Shown: positions 8,523 through 18,051, counted from the first letter of the stretch. The stretch: DNA of 64,000 bases from Streptomonospora nanhaiensis (GCF_026642255.1 NZ_CP113264.1:1860001-1924000), one strand, 5' to 3'. Numbers and translations: made by a program. Notes: generated from the sequence alone by a model not told the origin.

Positions 8523-9884
8523 CTAGAGCGTCGGCAGGTACCGCTGGAGCTCGTACGGCGTGACCTGCCGCCGGTAGGAGTTCCACTCGGCCTTCTTGTT
8601 GCGCAGGAAGAAGTCGAACACGTGCTCGCCCAGGGTCTCGGCGACCAGTTCGCTGTTCTCCATGATCCGCAGCGCCTCGTCCAGGCTCTGGGGCAGCGGC
8701 CGGATGCCCAGCGCGCGGCGCTCGGCGTCGGTCAGCGCCCAGACGTCGTCCTCCGCGCCCGGGGGCAGCTCGTAGCCCTCCTCGATGCCCTTCAGCCCGG
8801 CGGCCAGGATGACGGCGTAGGCCAGGTAGGGGTTGCAGGAGGTGTCCAGCGAGCGGATCTCGATCCGGCTGGAGTTCGACTTGCCGGGCTTGTACATGGG
8901 CACGCGCACCAGGGCCGAGCGGTTGTTGTGGCCCCAGCAGATGTACGCCGGGGCCTCGCCGCCCATCCCGGCGGAGGCCGCGGGGTCGTCCCACAGGCGC
9001 TTGTAGGAGTTGACCCACTGATTGGTGACCGCGGTGATCTCGTCGGCGTGACGCAGCAGGCCCGCTATGAACCCGCGGCCCACCTTGGACAGCTGGAAGT
9101 CCGCCCCGGGCTCGTAGAAGGCGTTGCGGTCGCCCTCGAACAGCGACAGGTGGGTGTGCATGCCCGAACCCGGGTACTCGGTGAACGGCTTGGGCATGAA
9201 CGTCGCGTAGACGCCCTGCTCCAGCGCCACCTCCTTCATCACGAGCCGGAAGGTCATGATGTTGTCGGCCGTGGTCAGCGCGTCCGCGTACCGCAGGTCG
9301 ATCTCCTGCTGCCCGGGACCGCCCTCGTGGTGGCTGAACTCCACGGAGATGCCCATGGCCTCCAGCATGTTGATGGCGTTGCGCCGGAAGTCGTGCGCGC
9401 TGTTGTGCGGGGTGTGGTCGAAGTAGCCGCCCGAGTCGTTCGGCTCGGGGAACTCGCCCATCTCGGGCATCTTCTTCAGCAGGTAGAACTCGATCTCGGG
9501 GTGCGTGTAGAACGTGAACCCCAGGTCGGAGGCCTTGCCGAGCTGTCTCTTGAGCACGTGGCGCGGGTCCGCCGGCGACGGGGAGCCGTCCGGCATCAGG
9601 ATGTCGCAGTACATCCGCGCGGTGCCGTGGGGCTCGTTGCGCCAGGGCAGGACCTGGAACGTGGACGGGTCGGGCTGGGCCAGCATGTCGGCCTCGTAGA
9701 CGCGGGCGAACCCCTCGATCGCCGAGCCGTCGAAGCCGATGCCCTCGGAGAAGGCGGCCTCCAGTTCGGCGGGGGAGATCGCCACGGACTTGAGGTACCC
9801 GAGCACGTCGGTGAACCACAGCCTCACGAACCGGATGTCGCGCTCCTCCAACGTGCGGAGCACGAATTCCTGCTGTCGATTCAC
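8523..9884 (-). CDS. glnA2: Type I glutamine synthetase-like ligase GlnA2
   Basis: ATP-dependent glutamate-amine ligase of the GS-I fold. The 453-aa protein has the GS signatures GIGFDGSAIEGF, EIEFYLLK, the HHEGGPGQQEIDLR metal and substrate region, KPFTEYPGSGMHTHLS and the NRSALVRVP ATP region. It is shorter than GlnA1 and lacks the insertion carrying the adenylylated tyrosine (in its place GIEEGYELPPG), so GlnE control is unlikely. The homologous S. coelicolor GlnA2 has been reported as a gamma-glutamylpolyamine synthetase, so the substrate may be a polyamine rather than ammonium; sequence alone does not decide. GTG start at 9884 with GAGGAAGG upstream. A LAL regulator gene lies just upstream on the same strand. 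Confidence 0.88.
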   Translation of the reverse strand: MNRQQEFVLRTLEERDIRFVRLWFTDVLGYLKSVAISPAELEAAFSEGIGFDGSAIEGFARVYEADMLAQPDPSTFQVLPWRNEPHGTARMYCDILMPDGSPSPADPRHVLKRQLGKASDLGFTFYTHPEIEFYLLKKMPEMGEFPEPNDSGGYFDHTPHNSAHDFRRNAINMLEAMGISVEFSHHEGGPGQQEIDLRYADALTTADNIMTFRLVMKEVALEQGVYATFMPKPFTEYPGSGMHTHLSLFEGDRNAFYEPGADFQLSKVGRGFIAGLLRHADEITAVTNQWVNSYKRLWDDPAASAGMGGEAPAYICWGHNNRSALVRVPMYKPGKSNSSRIEIRSLDTSCNPYLAYAVILAAGLKGIEEGYELPPGAEDDVWALTDAERRALGIRPLPQSLDEALRIMENSELVAETLGEHVFDFFLRNKKAEWNSYRRQVTPYELQRYLPTL

Positions 9885-9979
9885 GATCAACCTTCCTCGC
9901 TGCCGGTCGGTCCGGCGCCGGTCCGCTGCCTGCGGAGCCGGGCCGGGCACGGTGTCCCAGGGCCAGTGTGCCGTGCGGA

Positions 9980-9998
9980 TATTTCCGGGGTATTTCCG
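9980..9998. promoter_or_regulatory. Phased direct repeat upstream of glnA2
   Basis: TATTTCCG occurs at 9980-9987 and again at 9991-9998, an 11-bp period that places both copies on one face of the helix, about 100 bp before the glnA2 start. It is the AT-richest part of the 304-bp gap 9885-10188. Likely an activator or repressor site; the protein is unknown. I see no gene in this gap. Confidence 0.45.
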
Positions 9999-10188
9999 CA
10001 CACGCCAACCAGCCTGCCCGGACAGCCCCCCGCACACGCATTATGACCTGTGGCGGGGGACCGGGGGCCAACGACGCACGCGCCCTTCGCCACACCGGCC
10101 CCCGCGCGCGGACCGGCCCGGCGGACGCGGGCCCGCGCAGCCCCGCGGGACACGGCCGGGACCGGTCCGGCCGCCGCCGGGGACGGCG

Positions 10189-13100
10189 TCAGCCCAGGCC
10201 GAGTTCGCGCAGCCGTGCCCCGGCGGCGGTGCGGTTGGGCACGCCCAGCTTGGCCAGGATGTTGGACACGTGCACGCTCGCGGTCTTGGCCGAGATGAAC
10301 AGCTCACCGGCGATCTGCGCGTTCGTGCCGCCCGCCGCCAGCAGCCGCGCCACCTCGCTCTCCCGCGCGGTCAGACCCGACGGGGCGGCGGGCGGGGCGC
10401 CGCCGTCCCCCAGCGCGACCCCCATCCTCCGCGCCAGGTCCGCGGAGGCGTTGGCCAGCGGCACCGCGCCGCAGGCCTCGGCCGCCCCGTGCGCCCCACG
10501 CACCAGGCACGCCGCCCGCGGGCGGTCCCCGGCCGCCACCGCCGCCCCGGCCGCGCGCAGCCGTGCCGCGGCCAGGTGCAGCCGCATCGGCGTGGCCTCC
10601 CACGCCGCCACCGCGGACGACCACCGCTCCAGGACCTCCCCGGGCTCCGCGCCGTCCGCCTCCCCGAGACGGGCCCGCACGGACTCCCGGTAGGCCTCCT
10701 GGGCGGTTCCGTGGGACGGCATCGAAGACACCACCCCGGCCACCAGGGCGCCCACCCGGCGAGCCAGCGCGACCGTCTCCGCCGGGCGGCCGGTCACGGA
10801 GCCCGGACCGGGGGCGGTGGCCCGGCGCACGGCCTCGGACATCACGTCCGCCAGCGGCCACGTGTACCCGTGCGCCGCCTCCAGCGCCATCCGGTCCAGC
10901 GCGCTCTCCGACAGGGAGAGCGCCGCGCCGACGGAGCCCTCGACCAGGTCGGTCTCCAGCTGCGCCAGCACGGCCAGCTGCACGATGTTCATCCGGGAGC
11001 CGGTCAGCGCCCGCTCCCGCTCCGCCGCCGACGCCGCCCGGCGGGCCGCGGCCAGGTCCCCCTGCGCCGCCGCGGCCCGCGCCAGCACCGCGTCGATGTA
11101 GGTGTGGTGCGTGTTCGCGGAGCTGTTGCGCAGGATCGGCTCGACGATCCTCCTGGCCTCGGCCAGGTTGCCCAGCTCGAAGTGGATCTCGGCCCGGTTC
11201 TGGTGGTTGAACGTCTTGTGGACCGAGGCCCAGCCCATCGCCTCGTGGCGGGCCAGGGACTCCTCCAGGACCGCCAGCCCCTCCGTGTGGTGGCCCAGCT
11301 CCCGGAGGAAGTGCGCGAGGTTGCCCGCTCCGCGCGCCTCCAGGGAGGGGTCCGAGGTCGCCGCGCCGTGGCGGATGCCCGCCTCGATGAGCGGGCGCCC
11401 CCGTTCCAGGTCCCCCGCCTGCATGTGGAGGCCGCCCAGGGTGATGCGCGCGTCGGCCGCCGCGCTCATGTCGCAGGACCGGGACGGGTCGGCCAGGGCG
11501 AGGGCCTTCTCGGCCAGGCCCCGGGAGGTCCACCCGGCCCGCTCCAGCTCGCGCAGGCGCACCCGGTCGGGGCCCTCCTCCCGGTCGATCCTGTGGAGCG
11601 CGGTCTCCCGGGCGAGGATGGACAGCAGCAGGGCGTACCCGGGCATGTGGGGCGGATGGAGCTCCAGGGCCCGGGTCAGGTCCGCGATGCCCCCGCCGCG
11701 GGCCTCCTGGGAGCGCGCCATGCCCCGGCGGCGCAGCAGCTGCGCCCGCACGGCCCGCGTCGCGTCGCCGTCGCCGTCCTCGGGCAGGGAGGCCAGGGCC
11801 TCGTCGGCGAGTTCGACGGCGCGCCGGTGGCGTCCCGCCTCCACCGCGGCGCCGGCGGCCAGGCCGACCACCTCCGCCCAGCTCCTGCCCTGCACCCGCT
11901 CACGGGCGTCCGGGACCCGGTCCCACAGGGCCAGGACGCGTTCGAGCATGGCCAGCTCCTCGCCGTAGGCGAGGGTGTCGCCGGCGCGCACCGCCGCCCA
12001 CCAGGACGCCTGGAGGGCGCTGGGCAGCTCCTGGGCGGCGTTGTAGTGGTGCGCCTGCTCGGCGGCGCGGCGGTCGGACGGGACGGAGTCGGGGTACTCG
12101 TCGATGAGCTGGGCGAAGCGCATGTGCAGCCGGGCGTGGGGGCCGGGGAGGATCTCCTCGTGCACGGCGTCGCGCAGGAGGGCGTGCCGGAACCGGTAGC
12201 CGGTCCGGTCCGCGCGCAGCACGTTGGAGTCGACCAGGGTGTGCAGGGCGGCCTCCAGCTCCCGCTCGGGGAGTCCGGCCGCGTGGTGGAGCATCTCGTG
12301 CTCGACGAGGCCCGACACGGCGCCGACCGAGGCCACCCGCAGGACCGACAGGGCGGTGGCGTCCAAGCGGTGGAGCGGTTCCAGGAGCAGGTCGCGGAAC
12401 TGGTCGGGCACCTCCGGCCCCTCGCCGGACCGGTCGACCGCCGCCGAGGCCAGCGCCTCGACGAACAGGGGCACCCCCTCGGTGCGCCGGTACAGCTCGT
12501 CCGTCTCGTGGGGCGTGAGGGCGGAGCCCCGTATCGCGGCGGCCTGGGCCCCGACCTCGGCGCGGCTGAGCGGCCCCAGCCGCAGCGGCTCGACGCCCGG
12601 CGCGCGCTGGAGTTCGGGGAGGAGGCGGCGGAGGGGGTGGCTGCGGTGGAGGTCGTCGCTGCGGTAGGTGGCGATGATCTGGACGCCGGGGAGGTCGAGG
12701 TTGCGGACCAGGAAGACGAGGAGGTCGCGGGTGGCGTGGTCCGACCAGTGCAGGTCCTCCAGGACGACGGTGACCCCGCCGCCCTCCGCCGCGCGGTCGA
12801 GCAGGCGCAGGACCTGCTCGAAGAGGATGCCGCGGTTCTCCGGGCGCTGGACCGGCACGTCGCCCAGCTCGGGGAGGAGGCGGGCGAACTCGCCGAGGCC
12901 CCCGGGCGCCGCGGCCTCGAAGGCGGCCCGCCCGCGTTCGCGCAGCAGCTGGCGCAGGACCGCCGTGAAGGGCGCGTAGGACAGGCCGTCCACGCCGAGC
13001 TGGAGGCAGCCGCCCGTGAACACCGTCCCCGGGGGGAGGGCCGAGACGAACTCGCCGACCAGGCGGCTCTTGCCGACGCCCGCGTCGCCGCCGACCAGGA

Positions 13101-13206
13101 CCATGCCCGACGCCTCGCCGTGGCAGCGCGCGGCGTGGTCTCGGAGGAGCCGGAGCTCGGGCTCACGGCCGACGAAGACGGTACTGATATCGGCAAGTAG
13201 GGGCAT
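10189..13206 (-). CDS. LuxR-family large ATP-binding regulator (LAL)
   Basis: Second giant LuxR-type regulator, 1005 aa, paralogous to the gene at 5284-8292. Walker [10 protein letters not shown] lies near residues 37-45, Walker [13 protein letters not shown] near 145, followed by a long helical repeat region. The C-terminal LuxR helix-turn-helix (about 944-1003) has [20 protein letters not shown] and [23 protein letters not shown] at 13206 is preferred over the in-frame ATG at 13215 because CATAAT sits exactly 7 nt before it. It lies directly upstream of glnA2 on the same strand, so control of glnA2 or of nitrogen or polyamine genes is possible, but that is inference. Confidence 0.9.
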   Translation of the reverse strand: MPLLADISTVFVGREPELRLLRDHAARCHGEASGMVLVGGDAGVGKSRLVGEFVSALPPGTVFTGGCLQLGVDGLSYAPFTAVLRQLLRERGRAAFEAAAPGGLGEFARLLPELGDVPVQRPENRGILFEQVLRLLDRAAEGGGVTVVLEDLHWSDHATRDLLVFLVRNLDLPGVQIIATYRSDDLHRSHPLRRLLPELQRAPGVEPLRLGPLSRAEVGAQAAAIRGSALTPHETDELYRRTEGVPLFVEALASAAVDRSGEGPEVPDQFRDLLLEPLHRLDATALSVLRVASVGAVSGLVEHEMLHHAAGLPERELEAALHTLVDSNVLRADRTGYRFRHALLRDAVHEEILPGPHARLHMRFAQLIDEYPDSVPSDRRAAEQAHHYNAAQELPSALQASWWAAVRAGDTLAYGEELAMLERVLALWDRVPDARERVQGRSWAEVVGLAAGAAVEAGRHRRAVELADEALASLPEDGDGDATRAVRAQLLRRRGMARSQEARGGGIADLTRALELHPPHMPGYALLLSILARETALHRIDREEGPDRVRLRELERAGWTSRGLAEKALALADPSRSCDMSAAADARITLGGLHMQAGDLERGRPLIEAGIRHGAATSDPSLEARGAGNLAHFLRELGHHTEGLAVLEESLARHEAMGWASVHKTFNHQNRAEIHFELGNLAEARRIVEPILRNSSANTHHTYIDAVLARAAAAQGDLAAARRAASAAERERALTGSRMNIVQLAVLAQLETDLVEGSVGAALSLSESALDRMALEAAHGYTWPLADVMSEAVRRATAPGPGSVTGRPAETVALARRVGALVAGVVSSMPSHGTAQEAYRESVRARLGEADGAEPGEVLERWSSAVAAWEATPMRLHLAAARLRAAGAAVAAGDRPRAACLVRGAHGAAEACGAVPLANASADLARRMGVALGDGGAPPAAPSGLTARESEVARLLAAGGTNAQIAGELFISAKTASVHVSNILAKLGVPNRTAAGARLRELGLG

Positions 13207-13213
13207 ATCGCCC

Positions 13214-13219
13214 ATTATG
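13214..13219 (-). promoter_or_regulatory. Leaderless -10 element of second LAL regulator
   Basis: On the minus strand CATAAT is followed by 7 nt and the ATG at 13206. A CTGGAA hexamer lies 17 nt further upstream as a weak -35. Confidence 0.5.
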
Positions 13220-13418
13220 TCGAGCGCAGGTGACTCTTCCAGGGGTTTTCGCCCGGACGGGACCACCGGCGCCGTCCGCCCGGGGGACTCGTCCCGCGTT
13301 CCGCAGCCGGCGGGCCCCGTGCCGCCGTGCGGGGCCCGCCGGGAAAGGGCGGCGGCCCCGGGAGGACCCGGGGCCGCAGGGGCGGGAGCGGTGGCCGACG
13401 GGTCCGGGGACCCCACGG

Positions 13419-13598
13419 TCAGGCCGCCCGGCCGTAGCGCCGGCGGGCGCGGAGGAGGCCGCCCCGGCGGCGCTCCTCCCGGCGCCGGGCGCGCAGCTCG
13501 GCCCGGGCGCTCAGCGCGGCGCGGACGTCGGCCATCTCGCGGACGCGCTGCTCCGTCATCATCCGGGCGTTGGCAGCGAGCAGTTCACTGTGGAACAT
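13419..13598 (-). CDS. Small arginine-rich protein, unknown function
   Basis: A 59-aa protein starting [20 protein letters not shown]. The first half is an amphipathic helix candidate; the second half is very basic ([19 protein letters not shown]). The ATG at 13598 is preceded by GAGGAC at suitable distance, and third codon positions are GC-rich as in neighbours. I do not recognise a family. The charge suggests binding to nucleic acid or to an acidic membrane surface, but that is a guess. Divergent from the secreted-protein gene at 13863; the 264-bp spacer holds a perfect 8-bp hairpin (13674-13681 with 13689-13696). Confidence 0.5.
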   Translation of the reverse strand: MFHSELLAANARMMTEQRVREMADVRAALSARAELRARRREERRRGGLLRARRRYGRAA

Positions 13599-13862
13599 CG
13601 TGTGTCCTCTCCCCGTCGGCGCGGACCCCGTGTCCCGCCGTCCTGGTGTCCACGATCGTCCTAAGAGCCGCTCCGGGGCATCGGGAGGATGCCCCGTCCC
13701 GCGGCCGGGTTCCGCCCGGGCGCACCCGGAACGGGCTAAGACGCCCCTTCCGACCCGGGACGGGAAGGAGACCGCCCGCCCGGGGCGTGTCACCGCACGC
13801 GTTCCGATGGTCACCCGTAGTTGTCTAGTGCTGTCGGATCGCGAACACACAGGAGGCACGGG

Positions 13863-14510
13863 ATGGCTCGGCTCGTTCGGGGAAGCAGTCGGAGCACGGT
13901 GTCCGGATGGGGAGGCGCGTTCGCGGCGGGGCTGGTGGCGGTCGGCCTGGCCGCCGCGCCCGCGTCCGCGGAGGAGAACCCCCGGGGGCTGCCCGGGTCG
14001 GCCCCCGGGGAGGAGGGGCGGATGCCCCTGGTGGGGCTGTCGGTGGTGGTGGGCGACGAGCCGGCCAACCCGGGCGAGGAGGTCACCCTGCGCACGACCG
14101 TGGCCAACAGCGACGGCGACCCGGTCCGGGGCGCGCTGCTCGCCCAGCACTTCCCGGAGGAGCTGGAGGTCCTGGAGGTCGACGGCGGGGGGTCGGCCGA
14201 CCAGGGCATCGTGAACTGGCGGGTGGAGGTCCCGGCGGGGGAGGAGGCCGTGTACACGGTGCGGGCCCGGGTGGCGGAGGGGGCCGTGCCCGACAAGAGG
14301 GTGATGAGTACGGCCTGCCTGCTGCTCGACCGCGACGCGGACCCGGCCGCGTGCGCCAGCAACACGGTGGTCGTCACCGAGGTGACGGCGATGTCCCGGG
14401 TCTCGGAGTACGTCGGCCGGGAGTGGCTGCTCAGGTCGGTGGGGGCGGCCCTGGTGGTGGGGCTGGCCTGGCTGATGTGGCGGCGGAGGGGGGTTCTGCG
14501 CAGGGGGTGA
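13863..14510 (+). CDS. Secreted, membrane-anchored DUF11-like protein
   Basis: A 215-aa exported protein of unknown function. An N-terminal signal peptide (about residues 1-37, ending APASA) is followed by one DUF11-like beta-sandwich (about 55-165, with the typical NPGEEVTLRTTVANSDGD and VNWRVEVPAGEEAVY segments). A C-terminal transmembrane helix (LLRSVGAALVVGLAWLMW) and a basic tail RRRGVLRRG follow. The layout puts a small domain outside the cell, held by the C-terminal helix. No LPXTG motif is seen. ATG 13863 has GGAGG at the right distance. Confidence 0.75.
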   Translation: MARLVRGSSRSTVSGWGGAFAAGLVAVGLAAAPASAEENPRGLPGSAPGEEGRMPLVGLSVVVGDEPANPGEEVTLRTTVANSDGDPVRGALLAQHFPEELEVLEVDGGGSADQGIVNWRVEVPAGEEAVYTVRARVAEGAVPDKRVMSTACLLLDRDADPAACASNTVVVTEVTAMSRVSEYVGREWLLRSVGAALVVGLAWLMWRRRGVLRRG

Positions 14511-14592
14511 GCCGAGGGGGAGGCCGGGCGCCGGTTTTGTTACGTCGGTGTGTCATCAAACCGGAATCTAAAACTACGGCTCGTAGTAGTGT

Positions 14593-14937
14593 ATGGCCAT
14601 GGACATCCTCTACTCCGCGCTCGTCTTCCTCCACATGCTCGGCCTGGCCGGCATCATCGCGGGCTTCCTCATGCAGCTCATGACCGACAACGCCAAGGCG
14701 CCCAAGGTCCTGCTGCACAGCTCGCTGCTCCAGTTCGTCACCGGACTGCTCCTCGTGGGGGTCGCCGAGATGGCCGACCTCTCCGAGCTGGACCACGTCA
14801 AGATCGCCGTCAAGCTGGTCGTCGCCCTCGCCGTCGTGGTGCTGGGCGTCCTGAACCTGCGCAAGCCCGCCAGGAACCTCGCGATCGTCGCGGGCGTGCT
14901 CGCCGTCGTCAACATCGGCGTGGCCGTCTTCTGGTAG
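14593..14937 (+). CDS. Small four-helix membrane protein
   Basis: A 114-aa hydrophobic protein with about four transmembrane helices (residues 6-29, 42-58, 70-87, 96-114) and few charged residues between them. It resembles conserved actinobacterial integral membrane proteins of unknown function. TAGTGT (14587-14592) lies 6 nt before the in-frame ATG at 14599, so leaderless translation from 14599 (112 aa, MDILYS) is an alternative to the ATG at 14593. A strong terminator follows. Confidence 0.75.
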   Translation: MAMDILYSALVFLHMLGLAGIIAGFLMQLMTDNAKAPKVLLHSSLLQFVTGLLLVGVAEMADLSELDHVKIAVKLVVALAVVVLGVLNLRKPARNLAIVAGVLAVVNIGVAVFW

Positions 14938-14991
14938 CGCCTTCCCGCGCAGAACCTCCAGGGGCGGCTCCCGCAGGCCGTCCGGGGGGAG

Positions 14992-15037
14992 CCGGTGGCG
15001 GTACGGATCCCGCGATCCGCACCGCCACCGGTTTTTT
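14992..15037 (+). terminator. Strong intrinsic terminator
   Basis: Long stem: CCGGTGGCGGT then CGGATC, loop CCGC, then GATCCG and ACCGCCACCGG, with one A/C mismatch, followed by six T (15032-15037). It is the most canonical terminator of the window and lies about 55 nt past the membrane-protein stop. Confidence 0.9.
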
Positions 15038-15056
15038 GTGCGTGTCTTTCGGTAAC

Positions 15057-15296
15057 CTTGCAGAATTTTTCTGTCGTCGTCCGCACGCGGACGGTGCCGC
15101 ATCCGTCCAGCTCACGGTGCGGGGCAGGGTGGTGACGACAGTGGTCGCCGCACGTCATCGGCCTCGTCGTCGCACGTCAGTGCGGAGATCGTCGCTCTGG
15201 GTGAGGGGAGGGGTTCGGTCGAAACCAGCTGTTCACAAGGGCGGGTCGTTCTGTTAGCTTCGTCACTCCCATGCAAGAACTTGCAAATACTGCAAG
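15057..15296 (+). promoter_or_regulatory. Amylase promoter and CTTGCAG-type operators
   Basis: TTCACA (15232-15237), 16 nt, TTAGCT (15254-15259) form a plausible promoter. Just downstream TGCAAG-AA-CTTGCA (15272-15285) is a perfect inverted repeat, with a third copy CTGCAAG at 15290-15296 and a lone CTTGCAG at 15057-15063. CTTGCAG repeats are the described target of MalR/Reg1 LacI-type repressors at Streptomyces amylase and maltose genes. This region fills most of the 411-bp gap 14938-15348. Confidence 0.7.
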
Positions 15297-15348
15297 GGCA
15301 TGGCGGCAGGGCTCGACGGCCCCGCCGCGCACCCCCCAAGGAGCGCAC

Positions 15349-17145
15349 ATGAGTACACGAGGCCCCGGCGCAGCAGCCGCGGCGGTCCTGCTGGGAGCCG
15401 GCCTGCTGGCCGCCCCCGGCCCGATCGACCCCCCGCCGGTCCAGGCCGCGCCTGCCCCCGCCGCGGAGGCGGACAGCGGTGAGACCGTCGTCCACCTGTT
15501 CCAGTGGAGCTGGGACGCCGTCGCCGCCGAGTGCGAGGACTTCCTCGGACCGAACGGCTTCGGCGCCGTCCAGGTCTCCCCGCCCCAGGAGCACGTCGTC
15601 ATCCCCTTCGCCGAGGGAGGGAACCACCCCTGGTGGCAGGACTACCAGCCCACCTCGTACAGCATCGGCAACACCCGCCGCGGCACCGCCGAGGAGTTCG
15701 CCGCGATGGTCTCCACCTGCCGCGACAGCGGCGTGAGGATCTACGCCGACGCGATCGTCAACCACATGACCGGTGACGGGTCCGGGACCGGCAGCAACGG
15801 GACGCGGTGGGCCAAGTACGACCACCCCGACCTGTTCGGCGACGGCTCCGCCGCCTTCGGGGACGGCGACTTCAGCCCCTGCCGCGAGGACATCGCGGAC
15901 TGGGGGAACAAGGCGGAGATCCAGAACTGCCAGCTCCTGGGCCTGGCCGACCTCGACACGGGCAGCCCCCACGTCCGGGCCCAGATCACCCGCTACCTCA
16001 ACGGACTGGTCGGCCTCGGCGTGGCCGGCTTCCGGGTGGACGCCTCCAAGCACGTCCCCGAGGAGGACATCGGCGCGATCTTCGGCGGTCTGGACGAGGT
16101 CCCCGGGTTCGGCGGGCGGCCGCGCGTCTACCACGAGGTCTACGGCGACGCCACGATCCCCTACACCGCCTACACGCCCTACGGCCAGGTCACCAACTTC
16201 GACTACAAGCGCGACGTGTCCCGGAGGTTCGCCGGGGGCGACATCGCCGGGCTGACCGCGATGCCCGAGTACGGGGGGCTCTCCTCCGACCAGGCCGTCG
16301 TGTTCATCGACAACCACGACACCCAGCGCTACGAGCCCACGCTCACCCACAAGGACGGCGACCGCTACCACCTCGCCACGGCCTTCATGCTCGCCCACCC
16401 CTACGGCACCCCCGTGGTGATGTCGAGCTACGCCTTCGGCGACAACGAGACCGAGGGACCGCCCAGCGTCGGGACGGTGGAGGGCAACCCCGCCGGATGG
16501 ATCACCGAGGACGCCGACTGCGCCTCCGCCGACTGGGTCTGCGAGCACCGCGACGGCGCCGTCGCCGGCATGGCGGCCTTCCGCAGCGCGGTCGGCGACG
16601 CCCCGCTGGCCGAGAGGGCGCGGGACGGCTCGTCCCGGGTGGCCTTCGACCGGGGCGGCAGCGGATTCGCCGCCTTCAACGCCTCCGGCCGGCCCTGGGA
16701 CCTGAACGCCGCGACCGGCCTGCCCGACGGGACCTACGACAACGCCGCGGGCGAGGGCTCCGTCACCGTCGCCGGCGGCCGCGTCACCGCACGGGTGCCC
16801 GCGGACGGCGCCGTGGCCCTCCACGTCGGCGGGGAGTGCGACGACCCCGACGGCTGCGGCGGCACCGACCCGGGAGAACCCGGCGGGACCCTCACCGCGA
16901 CGGTCGACACCCGGCCGGGCCAGGTGGTGCGCGTCGTCGGCGAGACCCCCGGACTCGGCTCGTGGAACCCCGCTGACGGGGCCGCCCTGGCGGACGGGGG
17001 CGACGGCACCTGGTCCGGAGCCGTCGCGCTGGAGGCCGACACCGAGTGGAAGCTCGTCAAGGTCGACGGCGGGGGCCGGGTGGAGTGGGAGCCCGGTGGG
17101 AACCGGGTCGGCCCCGCCACCGCCGTCACGTGGGGAACGCGCTGA
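15349..17145 (+). CDS. Secreted alpha-amylase, GH13 with C-terminal CBM20
   Basis: Extracellular endo-acting starch hydrolase, 598 aa. A signal peptide (about residues 1-35) precedes the GH13 catalytic barrel. The barrel carries the conserved regions ADAIVNHM (133-140), GFRVDASKH with nucleophile Asp231, YHEVYG with acid/base Glu263, and FIDNHD with Asp324, in the compact actinobacterial and animal-like amylase layout. After an acidic Gly/Pro linker (about 493-510) a starch-binding CBM20 module follows (about 511-598, GETPGLGSWNP, WKLVKV, VEWEPGGNR). ATG 15349 follows AAGGAG. CTTGCAG-type operators upstream suggest maltose induction and glucose repression. Confidence 0.95.
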   Translation: MSTRGPGAAAAAVLLGAGLLAAPGPIDPPPVQAAPAPAAEADSGETVVHLFQWSWDAVAAECEDFLGPNGFGAVQVSPPQEHVVIPFAEGGNHPWWQDYQPTSYSIGNTRRGTAEEFAAMVSTCRDSGVRIYADAIVNHMTGDGSGTGSNGTRWAKYDHPDLFGDGSAAFGDGDFSPCREDIADWGNKAEIQNCQLLGLADLDTGSPHVRAQITRYLNGLVGLGVAGFRVDASKHVPEEDIGAIFGGLDEVPGFGGRPRVYHEVYGDATIPYTAYTPYGQVTNFDYKRDVSRRFAGGDIAGLTAMPEYGGLSSDQAVVFIDNHDTQRYEPTLTHKDGDRYHLATAFMLAHPYGTPVVMSSYAFGDNETEGPPSVGTVEGNPAGWITEDADCASADWVCEHRDGAVAGMAAFRSAVGDAPLAERARDGSSRVAFDRGGSGFAAFNASGRPWDLNAATGLPDGTYDNAAGEGSVTVAGGRVTARVPADGAVALHVGGECDDPDGCGGTDPGEPGGTLTATVDTRPGQVVRVVGETPGLGSWNPADGAALADGGDGTWSGAVALEADTEWKLVKVDGGGRVEWEPGGNRVGPATAVTWGTR

Positions 17146-17234
17146 CCCCTCCGCCCGGGCCCGGGCACCGGCTCGCTCCCGGGGGCCCGTTCCGCACCGC
17201 CGGGCGGCGTCCCGCGGGACCCGCCCGGCGACAC

Positions 17235-17299
17235 CCGGCAGGCGCGGTCCCGCGCCTGCCGGCCGCGCCCCCGTGCCGCCCCCGCCGGCACGGGGGCGC
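17235..17299. terminator. Two tandem perfect hairpins, bidirectional
   Basis: Between convergent genes. First hairpin: 13-bp arms 17235-17247 and 17250-17262, 2-nt spacer. Second: 14-bp arms 17265-17278 and 17286-17299, 7-nt loop. Neither has a T-tract on either strand. Confidence 0.6.
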
Positions 17300-17320
17300 A
17301 CCCCGGAAGGGCCCGGGCGG

Positions 17321-17935
17321 TCAACCGGCCGAGGCGTCCGCCCGCGGGGCCGGACAGGCGCCCCCGGGCCCGGTCGCGAGCTCGAAGTGCCACATCTCGT
17401 TGGCGTAGGTCCGGCAGAGCCCGTGGGCGTCTCCGAACCGGCCCATCCAGTCGGCGGCGTCCGTCCGTCCGATGTCGACCGCGTCACCGCTCACGTGGGA
17501 GGAGGACTCCGCGGAGGCGACCCACCGCGCGGCCTCCTCCTCGCTCCCGTAGACCGTGACCGCCGCGTCCAGCAGGAACCGCTGGTAGCGCTCGCTGCGC
17601 CATCCGCTGGTGACGACCACGTCCACCCCGTCCTCCCGGGCCTCGGCAGCGGCGGCGCGCACGGCCTCCAGCAGTTCCGGGTCCATCCGCTCCAGCAGGG
17701 GCAGGCCCTCCGCGAACGGTGACACGCCCTCCCCCTCGGCCAGGTAGCCGTCGTCCTCGTCCAGCGGCGTGAACCCGGTGACGGGCGCCGTCGCCGTCAG
17801 CGGCGGCCCCCCGTCCCCCGCCGGCCCGGGGGACAGGCCCCACAGGGCCGCCAGGGCCACGGCGAACAGGGCTGACGTGACCGCGACGGCGGCCGGGCGG
17901 CCGGTGGCGTGCGGCCCCGGCGGAACTCGGACCAC
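17321..17935 (-). CDS. VanY-like D-alanyl-D-alanine carboxypeptidase (M15)
   Basis: Zinc D,D-carboxypeptidase expected to trim the terminal D-Ala from peptidoglycan stem peptides outside the membrane. The 204-aa protein has a basic N-terminus and a signal or anchor helix (about residues 15-35). The M15B core has VVVTSGWRSERYQ, the zinc motif SSSHVSGDAVDIG (His and Asp ligands) and EMWHFEL with the last His ligand. GTG at 17935 follows GGGAGGG. It is divergent from a VanR/VanS-like two-component pair, the usual partner for VanY, but no vanH, vanA or vanX gene is seen here. A housekeeping wall-trimming role under envelope sensing is therefore more likely than glycopeptide resistance itself. Confidence 0.88.
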   Translation of the reverse strand: MVRVPPGPHATGRPAAVAVTSALFAVALAALWGLSPGPAGDGGPPLTATAPVTGFTPLDEDDGYLAEGEGVSPFAEGLPLLERMDPELLEAVRAAAAEAREDGVDVVVTSGWRSERYQRFLLDAAVTVYGSEEEAARWVASAESSSHVSGDAVDIGRTDAADWMGRFGDAHGLCRTYANEMWHFELATGPGGACPAPRADASAG

Positions 17936-18051
17936 GGGATCCCTCCCCTCTCCGCCGGACGGGCCCGCCCGGCGCTCCGCACCAGACCAGCAGGGGGGAT
18001 GTTGCGGGGACGTCGGGTGATCCGCCTACGTTTTCGCAACACGCCGCCGCC

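Noticed and set aside
9739-13200. 1153-aa open frame on the plus strand
   Set aside because: It is the antisense shadow of the second LAL gene. High-GC genes give long open antisense frames, and the product is a low-complexity Arg/Gly/Ala/Gln mix with no domain.
5284-13206. Biosynthetic gene cluster, suggested by two LAL regulators
   Set aside because: No synthase, tailoring or transport genes accompany them; the neighbours are conserved core genes.
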